A stretch of 64,000 bases of DNA, taken from assembly GCF_008329525.1 (NCBI RefSeq), contig NZ_NPKQ01000011.1, positions 104,549-168,548 on the forward strand. Direction: 5' to 3'. The stretch comes from Tardiphaga sp. P9-11. Its GTDB lineage: Bacteria > Pseudomonadota > Alphaproteobacteria > Rhizobiales > Xanthobacteraceae. The translations under genes were made by a program, and so were the position numbers. Below are positions 27,071 through 40,435 of the stretch, piece by piece. The notes below the pieces were generated by a model. The model worked only from the letters and a program-made list of their open reading frames with translations, was not told the DNA's origin and made no database searches. The number at the start of each line of letters is the position of its first letter. Position 1 is the first letter of the stretch.

Positions 27071-28927
27071 CTATTTGGCCTGCTCGCTTGAAGGTTTTGC
27101 GGACGCCCACCACAGATCGGGGGCACCGACACCGATATATTTCGGCAAATCGGCGGGATGGCCGAACACATCCCAATAGGCCACACGATGCGAGGCCGCA
27201 TACCATTGCGGCACCCAGTAACGCCCGGCGCGGATCACGCGGTCCAGCGCACGCGCTGCGAAGACCAGCTTCGGCCGCGTATCGGCGGCAATGACTTCGT
27301 TCATCAAGGCATCGACAACGGGATCGGAAATGCCGGCGAGGTTATTCGAGCCCTTTGTGGCGGCAGACTGCATCGAGAAGAACGAGCGCAGGGAATCGCC
27401 AGGGATAGTGGAAAAGCTGAAGCGCTCAATGGCTGCATCGAAATCGAAATCGTCGCGGCGTGCGCGGAATTGCACGGGATCGACAAGGCGCACACTGGCC
27501 TCGATGCCGAGCGTGCCGAGATTCTTGATATAGGGCATGTGATGCGCCTGGAAAGCAGGTTCATCGAGCAGGAATTCGAGCTTGAACGGCTCGCCCTGCG
27601 CAGTCATGCGTTTGCCGTCCTTCATAACGCAGCCAGCGTCGTTCAAGAGCTGGATGGCCTTGCGCAGCAGCGCGCGGTCCTGACCCGAACCATCGGACGT
27701 TGGCGGCACATAGGGATCACCGAACACTTCGCCCGACACCTTGTCCCGGAACGGCTCCAGCAATGTGAGCTCTTCCGACGACGGCTTACCGACTGCCATC
27801 AAGTCCGAATTCTGGAACGGCGACACGGTGCGCACATAGGCGCCGTACATGATGGTCTTGTTGGTCCATTCGAAATCGAACGCATTGCCGAGCGCCTCGC
27901 GCACGCGCGGATCCTTGAATTTGGCGCGGCGCGTGTTCAGGAACCAGCCCTGTGCGCCCGACGGCGTATCATCGGGCAGCATCTCCTGCTTGACCCGGCC
28001 ATCCTTCACTGCGGGAAAATCGTAACGCGTGTTCCAGATGCGCGAGGTGAACTCCTCGCGATACAGATAGTTGCGGCCGGTGAAGCCTTCGAAAGCTACA
28101 TCGCGATCGCGATAGAAATCGAACCGCACCGTATCGAAATTGTAGCTGCCGCGATTGACCGGAAGGTCTGCGGCCCACCAGTCCTTCACGCGATCGAATT
28201 CGATAAAGCGCCCCACCTCGAAGCGGCCGACCTTATAGGGCCCGCTTCCGAGCGGCGCCTCCAGCGAGGACTCGTCGAACGCGCGCTTGTCGTAATAAGC
28301 CTGCGAGAAGATCGGCATGCCCGCGACGAACAGCGGCACGTCGCGGCCGCGCTTCTCGGCGAAGGTCACGACCAGTGTTGCATCATCGACAGCCTCAGCC
28401 TTCACCATGTCACGCATCTGCTGCGTGATGATGGGATGACCCTTGGTCTTGAGCGCCGTCAGCGAAAATGCAGCATCCCGCGCGGTCAGCTTGCTGCCGT
28501 CATGGAAGCGTGCTTCCGGCCGCAGCGTAAAACTATAGGTCAGACCATTGGCAGAGATCTGCACGCTTTTGGCGACCAGCCCGTACATCGCGTCTGGTTC
28601 GTCGCCCGCGCGCACCATCAGCGGGGCAAAGGTCATGCCCATGCCCTGCGCGCCATCGCCCTTGAGAACATAGGCATTCAGCGAATTGAACGTCAGGAAT
28701 GACTGATTGAATGCACGGCTCGACGGTACAGTTGAGAAGGCACCGCCCTTCGGGGCCTCGACATTGACGTAATCGAAATTCGGAAAATCGGCAGGATACT
28801 TCAGGTCGCCAAAGGCGGAGATGCCGTGGGCTTCGCTCGGCGCCTGCGCCAAAGCGGGGCTGAAGCGCGACGCCGCGATAGCGCCGATCCCGAGACCCAG
28901 CACGTGCCGACGATTGAGCTGCGCCAT
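27071..28927 (-). CDS. Extracellular solute-binding protein, YejA-like (second copy)
   Basis: Periplasmic peptide-binding protein of the SBP_bac_5 family, 618 residues. Twin-arginine-type leader NRRHVLGLGIGAIAAS, cleavage near PALAQA. The YejA hallmark HGISAFGDLKYPADFPNFDYVN follows, then the cluster C lobes. ATG 28927 has GAGGAG upstream. Adjacent to yejB with 1 bp between them, and preceded by a related binding protein gene 14 bp upstream. Confidence 0.9.
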   Translation of the reverse strand: MAQLNRRHVLGLGIGAIAASRFSPALAQAPSEAHGISAFGDLKYPADFPNFDYVNVEAPKGGAFSTVPSSRAFNQSFLTFNSLNAYVLKGDGAQGMGMTFAPLMVRAGDEPDAMYGLVAKSVQISANGLTYSFTLRPEARFHDGSKLTARDAAFSLTALKTKGHPIITQQMRDMVKAEAVDDATLVVTFAEKRGRDVPLFVAGMPIFSQAYYDKRAFDESSLEAPLGSGPYKVGRFEVGRFIEFDRVKDWWAADLPVNRGSYNFDTVRFDFYRDRDVAFEGFTGRNYLYREEFTSRIWNTRYDFPAVKDGRVKQEMLPDDTPSGAQGWFLNTRRAKFKDPRVREALGNAFDFEWTNKTIMYGAYVRTVSPFQNSDLMAVGKPSSEELTLLEPFRDKVSGEVFGDPYVPPTSDGSGQDRALLRKAIQLLNDAGCVMKDGKRMTAQGEPFKLEFLLDEPAFQAHHMPYIKNLGTLGIEASVRLVDPVQFRARRDDFDFDAAIERFSFSTIPGDSLRSFFSMQSAATKGSNNLAGISDPVVDALMNEVIAADTRPKLVFAARALDRVIRAGRYWVPQWYAASHRVAYWDVFGHPADLPKYIGVGAPDLWWASAKPSSEQAK

Positions 28928-28941
28928 GCGCGATGTGCTCC

Positions 28942-30843
28942 TCAAGAGCGCTTGCCTATCTTGGCGGCCTTGTCGGCATCGTACCACCAAATCGCGGGGA
29001 ATCCGGACTGGCCATATTTCGGCGGCTCAGGCGGACGACCGAAGCGATCCCAGCGCGCCGTGCGGACCTTGTTGTAGGTCCATTGCGGCACCACGAAGTT
29101 ATTCCACAGTAGCACACGGTCCAGCGCCTTGGTGGCGGCAACGAGATCCTCGCGATCCCTGGTGAAGATCACGCGCTCGATCAGCTTGTCGATCGCCGGA
29201 TTCTTGATCCCGATAATGTTACGCGAGCCCGCCATATCGGCAGCCTGCGAGCCCCAGAATTCACGCTGCTCGTTACCGGGCGACAGCGACTCCGGCCAGG
29301 ACGACACGACGATGTCAAAATCCCAGGTCCGCAGCCGGTTCTCATATTGCGTGGCGTCGATGGTACGAACGGACACGCCGATGCCGAGACGTTCCAGCGA
29401 CGGTTTGAAAAACAACATCACACGCTCGAAAGAGGGATCCTCGCCGAGCAATTCCAGTTCAAACGGCGCGCCGCTCTTGGCATTGACTAGTTTGCGATCA
29501 CGGACCTCGTAGCCGGCCTCTTTCAAAAGCTGCAGCGCTTCGCGGAGATTGCCGCGCACATTTTCGGCACTGCCGCCGACCGGATTGGTATAGGGCTTGG
29601 TGAAGACCTCCGGCGGCACTTCAGCGCGCACGGTTTCGAGGATTGCCAGCTCCTTGCCTTCCGGCAGGCCCGACGATGCGAGCTCGGTGCCATCGAAATA
29701 GCTGGCGATGCGCTTGTACTGGCCGAAGAAGATCTGTTTGTTCATCTCCTCGAAATCGAATGCATAGTTCAGCGCGCGGCGAACGCGCGGATCCTTGAAC
29801 TTGTCGCGACGGATGTTGAGGGCGAAGCCCTGCATGATACCCGACGAGCGATTGAGGAATTCTTCGAGGATAACACGCTTCTCGGCAACCGCAGGGAAGT
29901 CATAGGCCGTCGCCCAGTTCTTGGCGCTGTTCTCGGTGCGCCAATCCACCTGATCGCCCTTAAAAGCTTCGAGCGCGACGGTGCCGTCGCGAAAATACTC
30001 GTAGCGCAGCTCGTCGAAATTATTGCGACCGACATTCACATTGAGGTCGCGGCCCCAATGGTCCTTCACGCGCTCAACAGACACCGAACGCCCCGGCACG
30101 AAGTCCTTAATGCGATAGGCGGCGCTGCCGAGCGGCACTTCCAGTGTGGTGCTGCCGATGTCGCGCTTGGCGCCCGAGGCGTTGGTGCCCTCCCACCAAT
30201 GCTTTGGCAGCACTGTGAGCTGGCCGACGATCTGCGGCAATTCGCGATTGCCGGGCGCATCGAAGGTGAACTTGATTTCGCGCTCGCCGACCTTCTCGGC
30301 CTTCACCACGTGGCGGTAATAGGCGGAATATTGCGGATGATACTTCTTGAAGGACTCAAGCGAGAAGATCACGTCTTCCGGAGTCACCGGCTTGCCGTCG
30401 TGCCATTTGGCATTCGCACGCAGCCGGTAGGACACCCAGGAAAAATCCTCGGGATGGCTGACGGCTTCGGCGAGCAGGCCATATTCGGTCGACACCTCGT
30501 CCAGCGACGCTGTCGTGAGCGACTCGTAGATCAGCCCGACAGCGCCCGCGATGTTGCCCTTCACGCCGGCCACCGCGATGTTGAAATTGTCGAAAGTCCC
30601 GATCGCGATTTGGCGGACGATGCCACCCTTGGGCGCTTCCGGATTGACGTAGTCGAACCGCTTGAACTCCGCCGGATACTTGATCTCCCCGAACAGGGAC
30701 AGCGCATGGCGCCATTCCGCACCTTTCGCCGGAGACTGGGCACATGCTGCATTGATGATGGAGAGGCTGCCCGCACCACCGATGACAGGGGCAAGTGTGG
30801 CGAAGGCGCTGGTCTGGAGAAGGCGGCGTCGGGAAATCGTCAA
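28942..30843 (-). CDS. Extracellular solute-binding protein, YejA-like (first copy)
   Basis: Periplasmic peptide-binding protein of about 633 residues, first gene of the yej unit. Leader with SRRRLLQTSAFATLAP suggests Tat export. The body repeats the plan of the next gene: ALSLFGEIKYPAEFKRFDYVNPEAPKGG, then a long SBP_bac_5 domain. The start is uncertain: TTG 30843 puts the twin arginines near the N-terminus with AGGA upstream; the frame stays open to 30936. It and its neighbour are clear paralogues but well diverged. Confidence 0.87.
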   Translation of the reverse strand: MTISRRRLLQTSAFATLAPVIGGAGSLSIINAACAQSPAKGAEWRHALSLFGEIKYPAEFKRFDYVNPEAPKGGIVRQIAIGTFDNFNIAVAGVKGNIAGAVGLIYESLTTASLDEVSTEYGLLAEAVSHPEDFSWVSYRLRANAKWHDGKPVTPEDVIFSLESFKKYHPQYSAYYRHVVKAEKVGEREIKFTFDAPGNRELPQIVGQLTVLPKHWWEGTNASGAKRDIGSTTLEVPLGSAAYRIKDFVPGRSVSVERVKDHWGRDLNVNVGRNNFDELRYEYFRDGTVALEAFKGDQVDWRTENSAKNWATAYDFPAVAEKRVILEEFLNRSSGIMQGFALNIRRDKFKDPRVRRALNYAFDFEEMNKQIFFGQYKRIASYFDGTELASSGLPEGKELAILETVRAEVPPEVFTKPYTNPVGGSAENVRGNLREALQLLKEAGYEVRDRKLVNAKSGAPFELELLGEDPSFERVMLFFKPSLERLGIGVSVRTIDATQYENRLRTWDFDIVVSSWPESLSPGNEQREFWGSQAADMAGSRNIIGIKNPAIDKLIERVIFTRDREDLVAATKALDRVLLWNNFVVPQWTYNKVRTARWDRFGRPPEPPKYGQSGFPAIWWYDADKAAKIGKRS

Positions 30844-31006
30844 TGTGCTGAATCCTGTGAACCGGAGCAGTCTATTAGAACGGCCATATAAGGCGAGGGT
30901 TCGGCCGATTATGCCGGCTTTTCCGCAGGATACCACCCGTCACGCTGGTTGCATCCTAACGCGTTGCGGCCAAACGTCCCGCTTAAGCTTTGGTAATGCA
31001 GATACG

Positions 31007-31034
31007 AAAACGGCCAGGCGAAGCCTGGCCGTTT
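31007..31034 (-). terminator. Rho-independent terminator after the cytochrome c gene
   Basis: AAACGGCCAGGC / GCCTGGCCGTTT, a perfect 12-bp stem with a 3-nt loop. On the minus strand it is followed by TTTCG, and it lies 45 bp after the cytochrome stop. The A-rich opposite side could serve rightward transcripts too, but none is evident. Confidence 0.85.
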
Positions 31035-31078
31035 GATCGATGATGGATTGTGACGGAACAGCCGTTACGTCGCCCGCT

Positions 31079-31627
31079 TTACTTGGCCGCGGTCGGCAGC
31101 GGCACCGGCGTATCAGCCAGCGAGGCCAGATAGGCGATCACGTCGGCGCGCTCGCTGTCCTTCTGGATGCCGGCAAAGCCCATGGCCGTACCGGGGACGG
31201 TCCCCTTCGGATTGGCGATGAACTTGTTCAGTTCCTCGAATGTCCAGGTACCACCCTTGGCCTTCATGGCTGCCGAGAAGTTGAAGCCACCCTTGCCCTG
31301 GCCAACATGATCGTTGACGGTGCCGAACAGGTTCGGACCGACACGGTTCGGACCACCCTTCTCGAAGGTATGGCAGGCGGCGCACTTCTTGGCAGCCGTC
31401 GCGCCCTTTTCAATCGATGCGGTCTGCAGCAGTTTCTCGATCGGCTCGGACGGTGCAGCAGCGGCCTTGGCGCCACCGGCAGCCTCTTCCTTCACGGCGA
31501 TATCGTAGCCGGGCTTTTCCATATGCTTTGGCGCAAACACGGCCTGCGCGGTGAAATTCGTCACCAGCAGAATCAGGCAGGTGCCCAGAATGGCGCCCAT
31601 AATCTTGTTGAGTTCGAAGGAGTCCAT
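31079..31627 (-). CDS. cycM: Membrane-anchored cytochrome c (CycM-like)
   Basis: Electron carrier on the periplasmic face, 182 residues. One N-terminal helix (about 10-30) stays uncleaved as anchor, followed by a 40-residue Ala/Lys-rich linker and a class I cytochrome c domain with CAACH at 82-86 and a probable axial Met in GTAMGF (about 149). This is the layout of Bradyrhizobium CycM, which passes electrons to the aa3-type oxidase. Single-gene unit divergent from kdsB, with its own terminator. Confidence 0.9.
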   Translation of the reverse strand: MDSFELNKIMGAILGTCLILLVTNFTAQAVFAPKHMEKPGYDIAVKEEAAGGAKAAAAPSEPIEKLLQTASIEKGATAAKKCAACHTFEKGGPNRVGPNLFGTVNDHVGQGKGGFNFSAAMKAKGGTWTFEELNKFIANPKGTVPGTAMGFAGIQKDSERADVIAYLASLADTPVPLPTAAK

Positions 31628-31835
31628 AGTCGAAAAGCCCCACGCCGTTTTAGGTCATTGGAAGGCCGCTCCAACGGCCTCGACACACTCAGGAATCAGG
31701 TTCCTGCGGCCCTCGGGCCCGCCGTTTTGAGATAACGGTTTGCCCATCCTCTGGCAACCCGTATAAACGCCGCGCCCTTTGATGTGCATCATACTTTTCG
31801 GGGGGAAGATTACTGGAATCCAAGCCGATTTTGAC

Positions 31836-32576
31836 ATGACAGACACACGCACCCTGGTGCTCATTCCCGCCCGGATGGCGGCCACCCGCCTACCCGGCAA
31901 GCCGCTGCTCGATATTGGCGGGCTGCCGATGATCGTGCATGTGGCGCAACGCGCCAAAGACGCTGGTCTGGGCCGTGTCGCCATCGCCACCGACACCGCG
32001 GACATCGCCGACGCCGTAATCGCCCACGGTTTCGAGGCAGTGATGACCTCCCCGGACCACCCGTCGGGCTCGGACCGGATTTTTGAGGCCCTGTGCAAGC
32101 TCGATCCGGCAGGACACGTCCAAACCATCGTCAACGTCCAGGGTGACCTGCCCACTATTCCGCCCGGCGACATAAGCGCCGCCGTCCGCCTGCTCGACGA
32201 TCCCGCGGTCGATATCGCCACCCTGGCGACCGAGATCCGCAAGGACGAGGAGCACACGGCGCCAAGCGTGGTGAAGCTGATCGGCTCGCCGGCCGGCCCC
32301 GCGCGGCTGCGCGCGCTGTATTTCACCCGCGCCACCGCGCCCTATGGCGATGGCCCCCGCTACCATCACATCGGGCTCTATGCCTATCGGCGCGCCGCGC
32401 TCGAAGGCTTCGTCAAGCTGGCGCCCTCAACGCTCGAGTTGCGCGAAAAGCTCGAACAGCTGCGCGCGCTGGAGGCCGGCATGCGGATCGACGCCGCTAT
32501 CGTCGACTCCGTCCCACTGGGCGTCGATACGCCCGCCGATCTCGAAACCGCCCGCCGCCTGCTGGCAAAAAACTGA
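31836..32576 (+). CDS. kdsB: 3-deoxy-manno-octulosonate cytidylyltransferase
   Basis: Activates Kdo with CTP to CMP-Kdo for lipopolysaccharide inner-core synthesis. 246 residues starting [24 protein letters not shown], the nucleotide-binding loop of the family; the later [22 protein letters not shown] and [10 protein letters not shown] motifs are all present. The frame extends upstream of ATG 31836 but without family sequence. 21 bp before pheA. Confidence 0.95.
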   Translation: MTDTRTLVLIPARMAATRLPGKPLLDIGGLPMIVHVAQRAKDAGLGRVAIATDTADIADAVIAHGFEAVMTSPDHPSGSDRIFEALCKLDPAGHVQTIVNVQGDLPTIPPGDISAAVRLLDDPAVDIATLATEIRKDEEHTAPSVVKLIGSPAGPARLRALYFTRATAPYGDGPRYHHIGLYAYRRAALEGFVKLAPSTLELREKLEQLRALEAGMRIDAAIVDSVPLGVDTPADLETARRLLAKN

Positions 32577-32597
32577 GCGACTGATACAAGGCCCGCC

Positions 32598-33470
32598 ATG
32601 ACCATTCCGAAAAATCAGATCATGAAGATCGCATTCCAGGGCGAGCCCGGCGCCAATTCCCATATCGCCATCGTCGAGGCATTTCCGAATGCCGAGCCGC
32701 TGCCCTGTGCCACATTCGAGGATGCGCTCGCCGCGATCACCTCGGGCGAGGCCGATCTCGGCATGATCCCGATCGAGAACTCGATCGCCGGCCGCGTCGC
32801 CGACATCCATCATCTGCTGCCGCAGTCGGGCCTGCATATCGTCGGTGAGTGGTTTTTGCCCATTCACCACCAGATGATGGCGCTGCCCGGCGCGAAGCTC
32901 ACCGACATCAAGACGGTGGAAAGCCACGTCCACGCGCTCGGCCAGTGCCGCCGCATCATTCGCAAGCTCGGCATCAAGGCCATCGTCGCGGCCGACACTG
33001 CGGGCTCGGCACGCACAATTGCCGAACGCGGCGACAAGAGCTGCGCATCGCTGGCCTCCCGCCTCGCGGCCGATATCTACGGGCTCGAAATTCTCGCCGA
33101 GGACGTCGAGGACGAGGATCACAACACAACGCGTTTCGTGATCCTCTCGAAAGATGCCAAATGGGCGCCGCAGGGCTCCGAACCGCTGGTCACCAGTTTT
33201 GTTTTCCGCGTCCGCAACCTTCCTGCGGCGCTCTACAAGGCCCTCGGCGGCTTCGCCACCAACGGCGTCAACATGACCAAGCTGGAAAGCTACATGGTCG
33301 ACGGCGAGTTCTTCGCTACACAGTTCTATGCCGATGTCGACGGCCATCCGGATGACCGCAATCTGGCTTTCGCGTTGGAGGAGCTGAAGTTCTTCTCACG
33401 CGAATTCCGGATCGTCGGCGTCTATCCGGCGCATCCCTTCCGCAAGACTTTCGGCGAACCGACATCGTAA
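32598..33470 (+). CDS. pheA: Prephenate dehydratase
   Basis: Converts prephenate to phenylpyruvate in phenylalanine synthesis. 290 residues: PDT catalytic domain (about 9-190) with IPIENSIAGRV and ESHVHALGQC, and a C-terminal ACT domain (about 200-280) with GVNMTKLESY, the phenylalanine-binding motif, so feedback inhibition is likely. It is monofunctional, with no chorismate mutase domain. AAGG precedes ATG 32598; an internal Met at residue 9 is a possible alternative. Confidence 0.95.
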   Translation: MTIPKNQIMKIAFQGEPGANSHIAIVEAFPNAEPLPCATFEDALAAITSGEADLGMIPIENSIAGRVADIHHLLPQSGLHIVGEWFLPIHHQMMALPGAKLTDIKTVESHVHALGQCRRIIRKLGIKAIVAADTAGSARTIAERGDKSCASLASRLAADIYGLEILAEDVEDEDHNTTRFVILSKDAKWAPQGSEPLVTSFVFRVRNLPAALYKALGGFATNGVNMTKLESYMVDGEFFATQFYADVDGHPDDRNLAFALEELKFFSREFRIVGVYPAHPFRKTFGEPTS

Positions 33471-33474
33471 CACC

Positions 33475-33504
33475 TCACGTCAGGACGAGGCCGGCCTGAC
33501 GTGA
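33475..33504. terminator. Inverted repeat between pheA and the YCII gene
   Basis: TCACGTCAGG / CCTGACGTGA, a perfect 10-bp stem with a 10-nt loop, between two convergent genes and overlapping the 3' end of the leftward one. There is no strong T run on either side, so termination is only suggested. Confidence 0.4.
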
Positions 33505-33890
33505 TCGGCCAGTGCGTGCGTCGCGGCCTTCGGTGCGCCGGGCAGAAATAACTGCACGGGCCGTATTTCATACACAGCACTCGGATTGACGCGACGCAGA
33601 TCGCGGGCGACGGCGACCGCATCCTCGCGCGTTTCGCAGTCGACGACATAGAAGCCCAGCAACTGCTCCTTGGTCTCGGCAAACGGACCGTCGATCACCA
33701 CGCCCGCACCGGGCCCGCGCAGCGTGAACGCGCCCTTCGTGCCTCCCAGCCGCGCGGCCGGGCCCATCTGGCCATCGGCTGTCAGTTTCTCGTGGATCTC
33801 GTGAAGGCCGGCCATCACGGCCGTGTCCTGATCGGCCGTCCATGACGTGACGACATCTTCGACGTGATAGGCCAGCATAGCGTAGAGCAT
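33480..33890 (-). CDS. YCII / DGPF-domain protein
   Basis: A 136-residue ferredoxin-like-fold protein with the motif IDGPFAETKEQLLGFYVVD that defines the DGPF subgroup of YCII-related proteins. Biochemical role is unknown; homologues often sit beside extracytoplasmic-function sigma factors, but none is seen here. ATG 33890 has AAGGAA nine bases upstream. It is longer at the N-terminus than the minimal YCII fold. Confidence 0.8.
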   Translation of the reverse strand: MLYAMLAYHVEDVVTSWTADQDTAVMAGLHEIHEKLTADGQMGPAARLGGTKGAFTLRGPGAGVVIDGPFAETKEQLLGFYVVDCETREDAVAVARDLRRVNPSAVYEIRPVQLFLPGAPKAATHALADHVRPASS

Positions 33891-33975
33891 TGATCGTTCC
33901 TTGGTTCGTGGTGGCACCGCCTCAAGGACGTTTGCCACACCCCAATTCCGACATCACCAAGCTAGATTGTCGCGC

Positions 33976-34989
33976 TCAAGCCGCCTTTTGCAACCGAAAC
34001 GCCTCGGCCAGCAGGCTGTAGGATTTCTTCCGCGCTTCGTGATCATACATCGCGGTGATCACCATCAGCTCATCGGCCTGGCATTGGCTGATGAGCGGCT
34101 GCAGCTTTTCAATAACAGTGGACGGACTGCCGACGAACAGCCGTGAACGATTGCGCGCGATCTTCATCTTTTCGCTGTCACTGTAAGGATAGGCCAGCGC
34201 CTCCTCGACGCTCGGCAGTGGCGCATATTCACCGCGATCGCGGCGCAGACGGTTAAGATCGGCTGACGAAGCGAGGCGCTCCGCTTCCACGTCGGTTTCG
34301 GCGGTGATCACAGCCACTGCGAGAATCGCATGCGGCGTTTGTCGCCAGCCCGAGGACTTGAAGCGTGCGCGGTAATGCACCATGGCGTCGGCGGCATCAT
34401 GAGATGCAAAGTGGTGGGCAAACGCAAACCCCATGCCGACCTGCGCTGCGAGATCCGAGCTGTAGTCGCTGGAACCGAGCAACCAGAGCGGCGGCAGCGG
34501 CACGTCGTTCGGCATCGCCACCACATTGTTATAGGGATGACCTTCCGGGAATTGCCGGGTCTCCCACAGCATCAACTCGCTGAGCCGCTCGAGAAAATCA
34601 TCGCCGCCGCGGGCATCGAGGCGGCTACGCAGCGCGTGCGCCGTCGCGCCATCGGTGCCGGGCGCACGGCCGAGGCCGAAATCGATGCGGCCGGGAAACA
34701 GCGCCTCCAGCATCTTGAAGCGCTCGGCCACCATCAGCGGTGCATGGTTGGGCAGCATCACGCCGCCGGAGCCGACGCGGATATGCTGCGTCACCGCCGC
34801 GATCTGCCCGATCATGATCTCCGGCGCCGGACTGGCGACCGATGCCAGATTGTGGTGCTCGGCCAGCCAGTAACGGACATAGCCAAGGCGATCGGCATGT
34901 TTGGCCAGATCGATGCTGTTGCGGAGCGCCGCCGCGGGCGGCGTGCCTGACGTGACGACCGAGAGGTCAAGAATGGACAGTGGGATCAT
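33976..34989 (-). CDS. LLM-class flavin-dependent oxidoreductase
   Basis: Luciferase-like monooxygenase of 337 residues. It begins IPLSILDLSVVTSGTPP and has the conserved RYWLAEHHN and IRVGSGGVMLPNHAPLMVAE segments of the YhbW/MsnO8-like subgroup, with FMN or F420 as the possible cofactor. Substrate unknown. It is 85 bp upstream of the YCII gene on the same strand and may share a transcript. Confidence 0.87.
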   Translation of the reverse strand: MIPLSILDLSVVTSGTPPAAALRNSIDLAKHADRLGYVRYWLAEHHNLASVASPAPEIMIGQIAAVTQHIRVGSGGVMLPNHAPLMVAERFKMLEALFPGRIDFGLGRAPGTDGATAHALRSRLDARGGDDFLERLSELMLWETRQFPEGHPYNNVVAMPNDVPLPPLWLLGSSDYSSDLAAQVGMGFAFAHHFASHDAADAMVHYRARFKSSGWRQTPHAILAVAVITAETDVEAERLASSADLNRLRRDRGEYAPLPSVEEALAYPYSDSEKMKIARNRSRLFVGSPSTVIEKLQPLISQCQADELMVITAMYDHEARKKSYSLLAEAFRLQKAA

Positions 34990-35409
34990 GGCGCCAAACT
35001 AGTGCGTCCATCCGGGAGGGCAAAGAGCGTTCTGAGCGACGCGTGCCTCCCCTCCAGCCAGCGGCAAAAGAGGGTGCCCAGCGTGGGACATAGTGAGGTA
35101 TACTTTATTATCGATGATAACTGCCCACATTCAGGAAACGTCGTCCAGGCAAGCATCAAGAGCCAGAATAATCAAAATATATGTATATCTCGATAGATCT
35201 CGCGGCGAACCGCCCCTGCCCACACACCAAGGAAAACTTGATATTATCCGAGTTCGAAAACCATTGTTGGGCCAATTCCCACCCTAAAACCACTCAAGAT
35301 GGGCTATTTCACTAACCGACCATAACCTATCTTTGTGCAGTGCAGCCAAAGTCCACGGACCTGGCGCCAGATAACACCGGTACCGCCCTGCGCGGTGGAG
35401 TTCGACGCG
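34990..35409. other. AT-rich gene-free region before metF
   Basis: 420 bp without a supportable gene. The part from about 35085 to 35340 is markedly AT-richer than the rest of the window (runs such as AATCAAAATATATG near 35170). It must hold the metF-metH promoter and the promoter of the oxidoreductase gene. I looked for SAM-II and SAH riboswitch patterns and did not find one. Confidence 0.5.
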
Positions 35410-36309
35410 ATGACCGAGATCAACCCGGCCACCTCAGCAAAGCTTCCCAATATCTCCTTCGAGTTCTTCCCGCCGAAGACCGAGGAGATGGACCGCACCC
35501 TGTGGGAGACTATCGAGCGCCTCGCGCCGCTGAACCCGTCGTTCGTGTCGGTGACCTATGGCGCCGGCGGATCGACCCGGGAGCGCACCCACGCCACCAT
35601 CGTACGCCTCCTGAAGGAGACCCACCTGACTCCGGCGGCGCATTTGACCTGTGTCGGCGCGCCGAAAAGCGAAATCGATGACGTTGTCGCGAGGTATCAC
35701 GAGGCCGGCGTCCGCCACATTGTGGCGTTGCGCGGCGATCCGACCACCGGCATTGGCACGCAATATCTGGCGCATCCGGATGGCTACCAGACCTCCGCCG
35801 ATCTCGTCGCCAGTATCCGCAACCGCTATCCCGACATTGACGTCACCGTGTCCGCCTATCCGGAGAAGCATCCGGAGAGCATCGACTTCGATGCCGACGT
35901 CGACACGCTGCAGGCCAAGGTCGATGCCGGCGCGACACGCGCCATCACCCAGGTGTTCTTCGATAACGACCTGTATTTCCGCTATATCGACAAGGTCCGC
36001 GCCCGTGGCATCACGATCCCGGTGCTGCCCGGCATCATGCCGATGCATAACTTCAAGCAAGCCCGTAATTTCGTCACCCGTGCCGGCACCACTGTCCCGT
36101 CATGGCTCGCCGACAAGTTCGACGGCCTCGATGACGACGCCGAGACCCGCAAGCTGGTCGCCGCCACCGTGGCCGCCGGCCAGGTGCAGAAGCTCGCCAA
36201 GCACGGCGTCAGTGACTTCCATTTCTACACGATGAACCGCGCCGATCTCGTTTTCGCCATCAGCCATTTGCTCGGCTTCCGGCCGAACGGCGCGCAGAAA
36301 GCTGCCTGA
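35410..36309 (+). CDS. metF: Methylenetetrahydrofolate reductase
   Basis: FAD-dependent reduction of 5,10-methylene- to 5-methyl-tetrahydrofolate, the methyl donor for MetH. 299 residues starting [20 protein letters not shown], with [29 protein letters not shown] and [15 protein letters not shown] as family motifs. ATG 35410 is chosen over an upstream in-frame GTG because it matches the family N-terminus. 4 bp before metH. Confidence 0.95.
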   Translation: MTEINPATSAKLPNISFEFFPPKTEEMDRTLWETIERLAPLNPSFVSVTYGAGGSTRERTHATIVRLLKETHLTPAAHLTCVGAPKSEIDDVVARYHEAGVRHIVALRGDPTTGIGTQYLAHPDGYQTSADLVASIRNRYPDIDVTVSAYPEKHPESIDFDADVDTLQAKVDAGATRAITQVFFDNDLYFRYIDKVRARGITIPVLPGIMPMHNFKQARNFVTRAGTTVPSWLADKFDGLDDDAETRKLVAATVAAGQVQKLAKHGVSDFHFYTMNRADLVFAISHLLGFRPNGAQKAA

Positions 36310-36313
36310 TCAC

Positions 36314-40177
<3,864 letters not shown>

Positions 40178-40193
40178 CGCTTCCTTGTCTCAC

Positions 40194-40269
40194 CCCCAAG
40201 CAGCGCAGCTGCGCAGTGGGGTCTGGCGGTCGACTTCGTCCGCCAGACCCCACTGCGCTTTGCTTGGGG
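40194..40269. repeat. Long inverted repeat after metH
   Basis: A 19-bp perfect inner stem (40211-40229 with 40240-40258) around a 10-nt loop, extended by outer arms CCCCAAGC / GCTTGGGG with a small mismatch between. It begins about 15 bp after the metH stop. No T run follows, so it is more like a REP-type palindrome or an mRNA 3' stabiliser than an intrinsic terminator. Confidence 0.65.
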
Positions 40270-40435
40270 AAGGGAACTCTCTGGCCCGTTGCGCAACGTG
40301 CAGAGATTATTTTCTTCCTACCTTCGCGCGACGAAATCGATCCCGGCAAAATGATCGTTTCAACCGCCTGGCAACGGAACAATCAGGACGGCCGCAGCTT
40401 GTTGCATGCGCAATGTTTGCGTTTGGAGGGTTGAA

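Noticed and set aside
34990..35409. SAM-II or SAH riboswitch before metF
   Set aside because: I looked for the conserved pseudoknot and loop sequences and saw none. A covariance-model search would be decisive.
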